Below are positions 22,201 to 30,965 of a DNA stretch of 64,000 bases, piece after piece; position 1 is the first letter of the stretch, and each line of letters opens with the position of its first letter. A program made the position numbers and the translations under genes. The notes below the pieces were generated by a model. That model had not been told where the DNA came from, made no database searches, and saw only the letters and a program-made list of their open reading frames with translations. The stretch lies in the NCBI GenBank assembly GCA_009602725.1, contig WELB01000086.1, forward strand, positions 378,000-441,999, given 5' to 3'. The DNA is from Spirogloea muscicola (Eukaryota; Streptophyta; Zygnematophyceae; Spirogloeales; Spirogloeaceae).

Positions 22201-22298
22201 CAATGCGCTTGCATGGTCTCTTGCGCAGCTTAACTGGTAGCCTCCCACCCGAGCTCAGTCACTGTAGGTCTTGACATGCTTGACCTTCAGCACAACAG
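16256..22298 (+). CDS. LRR receptor gene, one LRR per 72-nt exon; no kinase in window, probably broken
   Basis: ATG at 16256 begins a signal peptide (MAAAATLLVAFALLTCG; exon 1 to 16338). The exon from 16925 to 17068 encodes the LRRNT cap (SDKAWLLAFKAG, NWR, CGWFGIVC); its donor would be GC. Exon 17361-17537 has over two LRRs (LDGTLAPELGNI). Then come single-LRR exons, all split after the second base of a codon: 17640-17711, 17982-18053, 18176-18247, 18449-18520, 18792-18863, 19050-19118, 19247-19318, 19517-19585, 19761-19835, 19989-20060, 20189-about 20260, 20534-20605, about 20744-20815, 21017-21086, 21334-21405, 21554-21625, 21783-21854, 21986-22057, 22229-22298. Exons at 21017 and 22229 are 70 nt (frameshift), and 19118 lacks a GT donor. 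No membrane span or kinase follows before a LINE at 22365. Confidence 0.8.
16313..16924 (+). repeat. tandem duplication of exon-1 end plus intron (about 310 bp)
   Basis: GACTTCACCGCCGG...GTGAGCAG near 16308-16346 is echoed by GGCTTCACTGCCGTG...GTGAGCAG near 16624-16653. The following intron sequence repeats through GCCATGCCTGGGGTGTGTGG to CTCCGTTGCGCAG. Between the two introns lies a 27-nt stretch (16620-16646) with AG before and GT after. Confidence 0.75.
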
Positions 22299-22364
22299 GT
22301 ACTCCACATCTAGCCCATTCAAGTGCTACTTCCAAAAACCTTTGCTCTTGAACAAATTACATAG

Positions 22365-22800
22365 GACCACCTGACTGGCGATGATGCCTTTTACCGCCTG
22401 GCCATGGCCATCCACGGGTGTTACGGGGTTTGGTGGTTCCCGTTACTGTCGCTGCTGGCCTCTCAAGCTGATCAGCGGCGCCACAAACCTTGTGCAGCAC
22501 TTCCTGGAGGCTCGGCCTTTAGGTCTTGTGTCCTGCTACCGCATGCGATTATCAATGTCCCTACAGCGGTCCCAAGCGCTTGCTTCGCATCGCCGAGCCG
22601 GTCGTGCCCCCTTGCAGCAACCTCTGGCTTGCGAGGTTGCTCTTCCTCCCATCAGGTCATCTGGCTTCCTACTGCTGACACGGGGGTACGAAGAGCGCCC
22701 TGTCTGCCTAGCCTGTGGCTCCGTCATGAGAGATGCATGGATACCTGCATGCATCTGCTGGCTTCTACAGGCGCTCTCTTTATATAAACAGCAGCATATT
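22365..22800 (+). mobile_element. 5'-truncated RLE-LINE after the last LRR exon
   Basis: Begins abruptly at GACCACCTGACTGGCGATGA, equivalent to mid-endonuclease at about 4050, and runs through YRMRLSMSLQRSQALASHRR to LLTRGY. It reads on into the tail without the usual stop (TAC GAA instead of TAC TAA), as in the copy at 3701. The tail GTGGCTCCGTCATGA and the CATCTGCTGGCTTCTACAGG relative follow. It sits where the remaining LRR/kinase exons would be expected. Confidence 0.75.
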
Positions 22801-22959
22801 TTTCTTGCGAGCTACCCCACGGGTTACTCCCGCTGAGGGAGTCCCTCTCTACCCCTTCCTAACTCGAAATGTCCGACCGCCTGCTCGGTACTGCCAAACC
22901 GCCCTCTAGCATGACAGGATCTATTCGGGTTCCACTGGTCAGCATATCATGTCTCCATA

Positions 22960-23395
22960 CTGAACTAGAAGACACCGCCAAACTGGTGGCACCAGCAAGC
23001 GAACAAGCAGGATAGCGCACTGAGCCGCCCCTCCAAACAGCAGAAAGGCAGACAAGGCAGACAAGAGACTGCAGAAAAGGTCCAAGACTGGAGCATACAC
23101 CCGATCTTGGTTGAACGATGGAGCTTTACCGCCCAGCGGCTGCCGGTTTCACCTTCCTTTCAGGTGGTCAATCCGCCGACGCGTGGTACGCATGTAAAGG
23201 GGAATCTGGCAGCCAATGCCGATGGTCGTGACGCCGGGAGCAAACGTGCAATGGCCGCTCCGACTGCAGTACCACATACCCGCTCTGCCAAAATATTTCC
23301 ACTTGAACTTAGACGAAGAAGTCAGGCCAGAGCATCAGGAGGATCCCTGCATCAGCAGTCTGTAATATAACACAAAACCTTGAAGATGCAAAAGA
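22960..23395 (-). repeat. gypsy leader fragment, degraded
   Basis: Patches match the untranslated leader at 37255-37680: CCAAACTGGTGGCACCAGC with GCGAACAAGCA, GGCAGACAAGGCAGACA, and AGTCAGGCCAG with CATCAGGA/GGATCC. It ends at AATACCAAATGTAATGAC, the PBS/LTR edge. No gag remains. Confidence 0.6.
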
Positions 23396-23402
23396 CTAAT
23401 AC

Positions 23403-23640
23403 CAAATGTAATGACCCGCTCCTGTGCACAGACAATCAGGAGGTGAGGCCCTTATCGGGTTCGGACATAAGGGGACTAAACACCCTAAACGAAGAAGCAC
23501 TTGCGCGTCAGCGCAGCGAAAGACTTGGGCGTGTGTCGCCGCCGTTAGGCAGCGACTCCACCTCCCGGGCACCTGTAATGACCCGACCGCTGTACACAGG
23601 CAATAAGGCGGTCCTGTCCTGATTAAGAGAGAGTAGGGGC
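23403..23640 (+). repeat. two LTR 5' fragments
   Basis: LTR-like starts TGTAATGACCCGCTCC (23405) and TGTAATGACCCGACCGC (23575). Between them is the internal LTR block TCGCCGCCGTTAGGCAGCGA CTCCACC, equivalent to 37812-37845. Both are truncated. Confidence 0.6.
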
Positions 23641-23850
23641 ACTCCCAATGGGGGCAAGGGCTGTGAAAAGCCAGCCCGAAAGAGAATTGACAAAGGTTCG
23701 AAGGGGCCAAATGATGGAGGGGCCTAAAAAGCGCTAAGCAGCTCTAAGGGGCCTGAAGAGGCTATGTCAGAACGGGGAAGGATGGACCACTCGGTAGTTA
23801 CGAGTGAGGAGCCTCAAATCCGACAGACTAGCTGCCGGAAAACTATCCCC
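23641..23850 (-). mobile_element. RLE-LINE 3' end fragment
   Basis: 3' edge CACTCCCAATGGGGGCAAGG, tail hairpin GGGCTGTGAAAAGCCAGCCC, then the C-terminal coding end (LRLLTRNY, minus strand, stop near 23796). Broken off at 23850 inside AACTATCCCC. Confidence 0.7.
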
Positions 23851-24233
23851 ATATTGATTGGGTTCGGACGCAGGGATGTAGGAGCAAATACCCACACCGT
23901 CAAGCACCTCGCGCCTCGGCGCGCAGCGGATCTCTTGCCCTGTGGCGCCGCCGTCAGGCTGCGTCTCCACCTCTCGGGCACCCGCCCGCAGCTACCCTAT
24001 CGAAGGCGGCCACGCACGCCTCGCAGCTAGTCGGCAGCGTCCTGCCGGCGACGGGCTGCGGCAGCAGGCGCAGCAGCAGGGCTGCGCCTCTCTCAGGGAG
24101 AGAAGGGCTTGCCCATTGAGGATAGGCTCCTCGCAGGGCTTCACAAATCCGAACTGGCTGTCCGTGTCTCTGCCCCCAGACTCCTTGTGCTCCCGGTGCC
24201 GCCCCCCCTCCAGGGGCGCATGGGGATCGCACC
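23851..24233 (+). repeat. LTR fragment
   Basis: Contains GTGGCGCCGCCGTCAGGC, CTCCACCTCTCGGGCACC, GGCTGCGGCAGCAGGC and CTCCAGGGGCGCATGGGGAT. These are diagnostic pieces of the LTR family seen whole at 37681-38210. Both ends are missing. Confidence 0.6.
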
Positions 24234-25035
24234 CAGAAGAAGTGGCTCTCCCAATGGGGGCAAGGGCTGTGAGAAGCCAGCCCGAAAAGAATTGACAAGG
24301 TTCGAAGGGGCCAAAGTACGAGCTAAGCAGCGACTGCGGGGCCTGAAGAGGCTATGGCAGAACGGGGGAGGATGGACCGCTTAGTAGTTACGAGTGAGGA
24401 GCCTCACATCCGACAGACTAGCTGCCGGTAAACTATCCCCCTGACGAAAGCCGGAGGCCGCAGCGAGAGCACGGCCAGCACGCAGATGCAAGGCGTGGGC
24501 CATGGACCGCTGGAGGGAGACGGACAAGCGCATACGATACACCTGAGCCCACGAGCCAGCGGCGTTGAAGTCAGCCGGCTCACCGCGCCTGCGGGACACA
24601 GCACGCCGTGCAAGCCTGGCCAACAGGTCGAGCCAGTGGGATCCGAGAGCCCCATGCACGTCCACAGCCAGGGGGACGAACTCGTCGGCAGCCGGGTGGT
24701 CGGCGTGTTTGGCCGCCTTGCTGCGAGCGGCCTTTGCCGCAGCGTGGCCAGCCCGCGAGGCAGAAAGCCCCGGGTTGGAGCGGTCGACCACATCAGTGGT
24801 GACCACATCGGCAATGATGCGCCCGCCACCGCCCGTCGTGGACGCCACCAGGTCGACGCGGCGCGTGTGGACCCAAGGCCCACCCCAAGGGGCAGACCTG
24901 TCGAGGGGAAGGCCCGCCCCGCAGGGCGGGGCTGCACGAGGTCCACCCCGAGGGTCGACCTCTCGGAAGGCCCCAAGCTGAGAATGCGGCTGCTGATATC
25001 AGAAGAGCGGCTGTGAAAGCCAGCCAGATGCATAG
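24234..25035 (-). mobile_element. RLE-LINE endonuclease fragment plus inverted tail
   Basis: 24234-24850 is a clean 5'-truncated LINE: 3' edge AAGAAGTGGCTCTCCCAATG, hairpin, then an open minus-strand frame (24848-24381) with RIIADVVTTDVV, KAAKHADHPAADEFVPLAVD, GSWAQVYRMRLSVSLQRS and LLTRNY stop. 24851-25035 adds a GC-rich stretch and the inverted AGAATGCGGCTGCTGATATC/AGCCAGCCAGATGCAT tail known from 4440-4484. Confidence 0.75.
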
Positions 25036-25248
25036 GTGTTCTTGACGGAGCCACAGGCTAGGCCAAGCCGGGGGGGCCGACCTGTCGGACCGGCCCACGC
25101 CGGGGGCCGACCTGCCGAGGCGCCAGGGTGGACACCGCGCCACCGAAGGCCTCGTGCGCGACCACCTGGCCAGGCCAGGTCGGTCACGTGCCAATCAGGT
25201 AAGCGTAAACCTCCTGGGTCAACGCTCACAGTAGGTGGGAACGTTACA
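25036..25248 (-). repeat. gypsy LTR fragment (3' LTR edge)
   Basis: On the minus strand a purine tract (TATGGGGAGGAA) is followed by TGTAACGTTCCC, the same polypurine-to-LTR junction as GTGGGGAGGAATGTAATG at 39774-39791. The LTR is truncated by neighbouring sequence after about 210 bp. Confidence 0.65.
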
Positions 25249-26699
25249 TTCCTCCCCATATAGATGTTCACGTCCGCGGGAACAGGAAACAACCCAAGGA
25301 GCTTAAATCCGACTGGTTACGGTTGCGGCCTCTACGTAGCGGATAGGAGTTACCACCCTGCGCGAAGTAGTCCCAAAGAGCTGCCGGGCAATCGGCAAAA
25401 TGTGCGGCAGGCTCCCACGTGTCGTGCTCAGCCCAATAGCCGAGCCACATCACGAGATAATCACGCAAATTGTCCTGGTGTGACGAGGTTTCTCCACCTC
25501 GTACTCAAGCTCATCCTCGAGCAAGAGAGGAGGTGGGGGCGGTTGGACGCGGCCATCCAAATGGAAGGCCCGGAGCTGGGACATGTGGAAAACGTCGTGA
25601 CTCTTCCACTGTACCGGTTTACCGAGCTATAGGACACCTTGCCAACAAGGCGTACCACGGGGAAAGGTCCAAACCTCTTGGGTAGCAACTTGTGCATAGC
25701 CACTGCCCGCAAGGCTGGGTGCTTTGTACTCAACCGTACTTGAGCACCCACGTCGAAGGACACGTCCTTTTGACGTTGGTCAGCATAAGCCTTCTGCCTC
25801 CTCTGGTTAATCTGCAGGACATACTGGGCCCGTCGTTGGGCAAGCAAAGAGGGTTCCAGTAAAGGCGGCAGCGGCCGGAACGCGTTTTGGCCTCCCCACC
25901 TTCAAAGGTGCTCGGGACTGCTGAGGAACCATAGTTGAGGAAGAAGGGTGTCTCTCTGGTGGACTCATGATAGGCATTGTCACAACATATTCGGCTGGAG
26001 CCAGATATTCATCTCAGTCAGCCTGACTCGCGTTGACAAAATGCCGGAGCATGTCCTCAATAAACCTATTCATCCTCTCGGTTTGGCCATCGCTGTGGGG
26101 ATGGAAGGCTGTGGACATGGCCTGCTTAGTGCCAGTAAATTTGCGAACTTCCTTCCAGACGTGACCGTAAATATAGGATCGCGGTCCGAGACCATCCTTT
26201 CGGATACGCCGTGCAATTCCACACCTTATCCACAAAGATGCCAGCAAAGTCCCACACGAAGTACGCGTGGTCATTGCAGCAAAGTGCACCGTGCTCATAC
26301 GATCCACAAAGACGACAATGGCATCAAATGCATTCCGCGTCTTAGGCAAGTGTGTGATAAACTCAACACTTACAACAGTCCAATTCCTCTCAGGAATTTT
26401 CAGGGGTTGGAATAGTCCGGCTGGCTTGCCAGATATTGCCTTGCTTCGCTGGCATGTGGCACGGCATTTGACAAAGCATGTACCCGGACTGAAAAGCCCG
26501 GCCACCAGAAAAGGCGTCTCACAGCCTTTTTGGTCTTGTTGACTCCCAGATGACCGCTGTATGGCGGATCATGCAGCTCCTGCATGATGGTGCTCCGCAT
26601 GGCATCGCAGTCCGGACCACGATGGCGTCGCCGTGCCACCAGAAGCCATTGTCATTGGAGCGTTTGCGTATGCGGATTGCCTCCGCGAACCAAGGGTGT
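25249..26699 (-). pseudogene. Ty3/gypsy integrase and chromodomain fragment
   Basis: Read right to left: HHCC zinc-binding region (MQELHDPPYSGHLGVNKTKK, FWWPGF, about 26600-26530), catalytic core pieces (KTRNAFDAIVVFVDRMS; TAFHPHSDGQTERMNRFIED, about 26380-26040), C-terminal domain (KDVSFDVGAQVRLSTKHPAL), then a chromodomain (LVMWLGYWAEHDTWEPAAHF, about 25460-25380). Several frameshifts occur and the DRDPRF block is damaged. RT, protease and gag are absent, so this is the 3' third of an element. Confidence 0.85.
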
Positions 26700-26884
26700 G
26701 ACGTCCTGATCCCTATACACGCACTTAGGGGTTAGTACGTCCTTATTGAGTTCGGACCTAGGGGCTTAGGAACTATCCCACTACATAGTGGAACGCCACA
26801 GCGCGCGGCGCAAACACGTGCATCACATAGCACAGCGGAAGTCTTACCCTGAAGCACCGCCAGAAGGCGCGACTCTACAGAGGG
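26700..26884 (+). repeat. LTR-like fragment
   Basis: Contains CCTATACACGCACTTAGGGG, TTGAGTTCGGACCTAGGGG, CCCACTACATAG and GCACAGCGGAAG. These are in the same order as the start of the LTR at 37681-37800, though strongly diverged. Confidence 0.55.
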
Positions 26885-27412
26885 TGTACCGATTTTTCAT
26901 GGCTGGAATGTCAATGCAGCAGTATTGTATAGACAGATGCCTGGAGACTAGACACCTCATCCGGCTGACAAATAGATTGACTGTCAGAGCCGCAGGAAAG
27001 GCTTGACAGATGCCTGGAGACGGACATTTCACCAGGCTGGGAAGCGTGGATTCTACCTTGAGCTGAGAGCGGCGCAACTCGAAGTCGTGACGCGCGAGAC
27101 AGCATGGTGCTGGCGGTGGAACGGCGACGGGAGGCGGCAGCGCTGCAGACTGCCTTGACGGCGTCGTTAGCCGTCACTGTTGACGGGAACGATAGACGGC
27201 TCACGATAGCCCGAGGGTAGTAGACTGTCAGCTGCTATTGACGGGGCACTGACGGGGGACCGTCAGGGTGGCGGTGTTGGCCGATGGGTGGGTAGATTGT
27301 CGGTGGTAGCCCGTTGATAGCCGTCCTCAGAACGTGGACGGGTCGTCAACGAGAGACTAGGTGCCAATTACCCCACCCGGGCCCATAAGGCCGGGCTTGC
27401 AGTCCGTCTGGC

Positions 27413-27420
27413 TATATAGA
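27413..27420 (+). promoter_or_regulatory. LTR TATA box (disrupted)
   Basis: GGCTATATA at 27410-27418 corresponds to the intact GGGCTATATAGG of the right LTR (30341-30352). The LINE enters directly after it. Confidence 0.6.
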
Positions 27421-28043
27421 AGAAGTGGCTCTCCCAATGGGGGCAAGGACTGTGAGAAGCCAGCCCGAAAAGAATTGACAAGGTTCGAAGGGGCCAAACT
27501 ACGAGCTAAGCAGCGACTGCGGGGCCTGAAGAGGCTATGGCAGAACCGGCTTTCGTCAGGGGGATAGTTTACCGGCAGCTAGTCTGTCGGATGTGAGGCT
27601 CCTCACTCGTAACTACAAAGTGGTCCATCCTCCTCCGAGGCCGCAGCGAGAGCACGGCCAGCACGCAGATGCAAGGCGTGGGCCATGGACCGCTGGAGGG
27701 AGACGGACAAGCGCATACGATACACCTGAGCCCACGAGCCAGCGGCGTTGAAGTCAGCCGGCTCACCGCGCCTGCGGGACACAGCGCGCCGTGCAAGCCT
27801 GGCCAACAGGTCGAGCCAGTGGGATCCGAGAGCCCCGTGCACGTCCACAGCCAGGGGGACGAACTCGTCGGCAGCCGGGTGGTCGGCGTGTTTGGCCGCC
27901 TTGCTGCGAGCGGCCTTTGCCGCAGCGTGGCCAGCCCGCGAGGCAGAAAGCCCCGGGTTGGAGCGGTCGACCACATCAGTGGTGACCACATCGGCAATGA
28001 TGCGCCCGCCACCGCCCGTCGTGGACGCCACCAGGGGCGTCCA
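27419..28043 (-). mobile_element. 5'-truncated RLE-LINE inserted in the LTR TATA box
   Basis: A 625-bp insert bounded by TATATA on both sides (27413-27418 and 28044-28049), a target duplication of at least six bases. It carries tail, hairpin, C-terminal segment and endonuclease (RIIADVVTTDVV, KAAKHADHPAADEFVPLAVD) on the minus strand. It is nearly identical to 24234-24850 except for an inverted block at about 27546-27640. The 3' edge is GAAGAAGTGGCTCTCCC with no poly-A. Confidence 0.85.
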
Positions 28044-28222
28044 TATATAGGGGGAACCCGAGGAAAAGGGGGTGAGTTCTTCCCCCAACCTCGGACCCCT
28101 GGACCCTTGGCCCTGCAGTAACCGTTGCTCAATCTTACCGTTGCAGCCCCATTCCAGTGCCTCCCCGCGTTTCCTCGAGTCGCCGGCAGCCGGGGCTTGG
28201 CGATCCATAGCATTCGTTACAA

Positions 28223-28234
28223 TGGTATCAGAGG
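28223..28234 (+). promoter_or_regulatory. primer-binding site, initiator-Met tRNA type
   Basis: TGGTATCAGAGG immediately after the LTR end. TGGTATCAGAG is the complement of the 3' end of plant initiator-Met tRNA, the usual minus-strand primer of plant LTR elements. The preceding A makes ATGGTATCAGAG, a potential start codon overlapping the site. Confidence 0.85.
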
Positions 28235-29081
28235 AGACAAGCCCTCGCCAGCGCTCACACGGTGTGTGCGCCATGGCAGGCAAGGAGGCGCTGTGGAAGC
28301 GGGATATGTGGCGCGTGTGCAACGACTCTTGCACGCGAGCGGCCGGTTACACCACTCGTGACGATGCTTGGTGGACGAGCTTTTCTGCTGACATCGTGGG
28401 TGAGTCCGCAGACCTAGCGGCTGGCAACCGCTTGAGTCTACAGGTCCGGAGGGGCCGTTGCCGCCAGCAGTGGCGACAACAGGGGGTTCGGCAGAGGTCG
28501 GGAAGGGCCACAACTGTCAACCATGGCGGCGAGGTGGAATCTTGGTGCCGTTGTCGCCACTGGCACCCCAACGGCAGATGTTGTCAGGTCATTATGCGCG
28601 CATCACCTGCTGTTGGTAGGATTGTCTGCTTGTCAGCATGGAGTCTAAGGCAGCGGCGGTTGGGAGGTGAAGGTTGACAATGTGCTCGAGGCCGAGTTTT
28701 TTGTTTCTCGTCCTTATTGCTCTGATTGCTGATTCCTGCCATATCGAAACAACAGCCTGCGCAAACTGCGTGTCGTTTGCACGTGTGTGTTAGCCGTCTT
28801 GTGGCCGACTGTCTTTGTGCTCTTGAAATTGCTATAGGAGCTTTGGCTCCAACGCTGGACTGTGCTGAGAGTGGCACCAGTGCAGAGCAGCTTCTGCATT
28901 TCGGGCTGGAAGAAACTGCAGGACTGGCTCTGCTCATTTTGGGCAAGCGTACCTGCTTTACATCAAATGTGATGAGGGTCAATCCCCTGGAGCCCTGCGA
29001 AACCAACTGCGCCATCGACCCGATGTTTGGCACGCGTCGACGCGCACGGCGAAGGGCGAAGGGGAGCTCCTCGACATGAAT

Positions 29082-29098
29082 AAACCCTAAACCCTAAA
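29082..29098 (+). repeat. interstitial telomere repeat (CCCTAAA)2
   Basis: AAACCCTAAACCCTAAA: two full units inside the internal region of the small LTR element. Short enough to arise by chance, but in the same motif as the arrays at 10824 and 42059. Confidence 0.6.
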
Positions 29099-29130
29099 GA
29101 GTCAGAGGAGGACAGTGATGCTGTGTCTCC

Positions 29131-29250
29131 TGGCTGCATTCCTGCTGTTGCTTCTCCTGGTGCGCATGCTGCTGCTGCTGTAGTAGCTGCTGGTGCTATC
29201 TTGCTGCTGCTACTGCTGCTGCTGCACCATGGCTGCTACTGCTGGAATCC
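29131..29250 (+). repeat. CTG-rich microsatellite
   Basis: Imperfect run of CTG/TGC triplets (TGCTGCTGCTGCTGTAG, CTGCTGCTACTGCTGCTGC). Confidence 0.85.
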
Positions 29251-29818
29251 AACCACCCTTGATAATTCGTGTTGAACGATAAGGTCCACCTTTGACAAAC
29301 TGCCGGGGTTAGAAGCCCTATGTGGCTGGCCCAAGAAGCGACGTGCCCACTGGCGACAATCAGTGGACGGCTTCCGCGTGGATTGGAGCTTCTGGTGAGA
29401 TGAAGGGAGTCCCACCCCAGAGACGATGGAATGTGTCTTGTATGAGGAAGCCATGGTAGCATTGGTGTGTGTGTGATGTTGAGCAACTTGGTAATGCAAG
29501 GGCCCTTGGACTGCGGACGAAGCCAAGATGGGGACTACAGGGTGGTTCTTGCCTCTCATCCCAACACCAATCTTCCTTTCATATACTGATGAAGTCCAAT
29601 GACGTGTTGATAAGTCATGGCTTGGCAAGCCTGATCCCTAACCTGCTAGTCAAGCCTGTGATCCCAATATTAATTGGCATGGCTAATGTGGGTGAGGGCG
29701 GCAGGTCGATGGTGCTATCAACAGACGGTTCCATGACGAGACAGGGCAGTGTAGTGAGGTCTGGCCTAAGGAGGCCTGAGGAGAATGTGGCGTGCGAGGA
29801 CGCTCGAGGGTTGTGCTG

Positions 29819-30525
29819 TGTAATGATCTTACATGGCTGGAATGTCAATGAAGCCATGATGTATTGACAGATGCCTGGAGACTAGACACCTCATCCGGCT
29901 GACAAAACAAGTTGACTGTCAGTGCCGCAGGAAAGGCTTGACAGATGCCTGGACGGACATTCACCAGGCTGGGAAGCGTGGACTCTATAATGTGCTGAGA
30001 GCGGCGCAACCCGGAGGTGTAACGCGCGAGACAGCATGGTGCTGGCGCTGCAACAGCGACGGGAGGCGGCAGCGCTGCAGACTGCCTTGACGGCATCGTT
30101 AGCCGTCAGTGGTGACGGAAACGATAGACTGCTCACGATAGCCCGAGGGTGGTAGATCGTCAGCTTGTATTGACGGGGCACTGACGGAGGACCGTCAGTA
30201 TGGCGGTGGTGGCCGATGGATGGGTAGATTGTCGGAGGTAGCCCGTTGATAGCCGTCCTCAGAACGTGGACGGGTCGTCAACGAGAGACTAGGTGCCAAT
30301 TACCCCACCCGGGCCCATAAGGCCGGGCTTGCAGGCCGTCGGGCTATATAGGGGGAACCCGAGATGGAATAGGGGATGAGTTCCTCACCCAACCTCGGAC
30401 CCCTGGACCCTTGGCCCGGCAGTAACCGTTGCTCATTCTTACCGTTGCAGCCCCATTCCAACGCCTCCCCGCGTTTCCTCGATTCGCCGGCAGCCCGGGC
30501 TTGGCAATCCATAGCATTCGTTGCA
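29819..30525 (+). repeat. right LTR of the small element
   Basis: Starts TGTAATGATC, contains the intact CTATATAGG promoter motif at 30344-30352 and ends GCATTCGTTGCA. Aligns along its length with the two halves of the left LTR. Confidence 0.8.
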
Positions 30526-30965
30526 GAGAGGTCTAAGATTAGTAGTTGCCGCCAGATGGGTGGCCCCCTGTGGCGCTTACGGAGAGCCGGCGATGTCCGC
30601 AGCAACGGGCTGCGGCGACGGGCTGGGCAGCAGACGGCAGCAGCAGGATTGGGGCGGCGGCTGCGGCAGCAGGCAAGCAGGGCTGCGCCTCTCTCTGGGC
30701 GTCGCTGGTCCGACTGAGCAGTCTGGCCTCGGCCTACTACTCGCAGAGTTCCACCTGCCACCCCCCCCCAAGGGTGTGACGAGGGTAGCCCCAAGGTCCG
30801 GCCCCTGGAGGAGGGGACCCGCACAATGGGGATACGACTGACGCGTGACGTGCAAGGTGCGGGCTCGCGTGGCGCGACCCTGACGAGTGGGATAGGAGTC
30901 TTGGGGACTAGCGCGTGCAGCGCGTGACTGGCGCGTGACGCACTTGTCTGGCGTTTGCAGCGTGT
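30526..30965 (+). repeat. LTR-derived fragment
   Basis: ACGGAGAGCCGGCGATGTCC, GCTGCGGCGACGGGCTGGGC and CCAAGGGTGTGACGAGGGT correspond to 47865-48075. It abuts, without coding sense, the RT fragment that starts at 30966. Confidence 0.6.

Larger units (their letters stand above)
26885..28221 (+). repeat. left LTR of the small element, split by a LINE
   Basis: LTR halves 26885-27418 and 28044-28221. The right half resumes with TATATAGGGGGAACCCG, matching the right LTR at 30345. It ends CATTCGTTACA directly before the primer site. Confidence 0.8.
28235..29818 (+). other. internal region of the small LTR element
   Basis: No retroviral domain is readable in any frame. A plus-strand frame of about 200 codons starts in or near the primer site (MVSEETSPRQRS) but resembles nothing I recognise. 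Its first residues resemble MVSEKTSP at the start of the gag frame at 44849 (minus). A CTG-rich microsatellite and two telomere units lie within. Confidence 0.5.
26885..30525 (+). mobile_element. small non-autonomous LTR retrotransposon (LARD/TRIM-like)
   Basis: Two LTRs of about 710-725 bp (26885-28221 without its LINE insert; 29819-30525) bound an internal region of only about 1.6 kb. The LTRs share CATGGCTGGAATGTCAATG, AACGTGGACGGGTCGTCAAC and a CTATATAG promoter motif, start TGTA and end in CA. A tRNA-iMet primer site follows the left LTR. Flanks GAGGG and GAGAG are a four-of-five match for a target duplication. No gag, protease, RT or integrase was seen inside, so it would depend on another element's enzymes. 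Confidence 0.75.

Noticed and set aside
30300-30965. Continuation of the RT frame beyond 30966
   Set aside because: The frame runs into LTR-derived DNA; the residues after GHVVGKDGT do not resemble RNase H.
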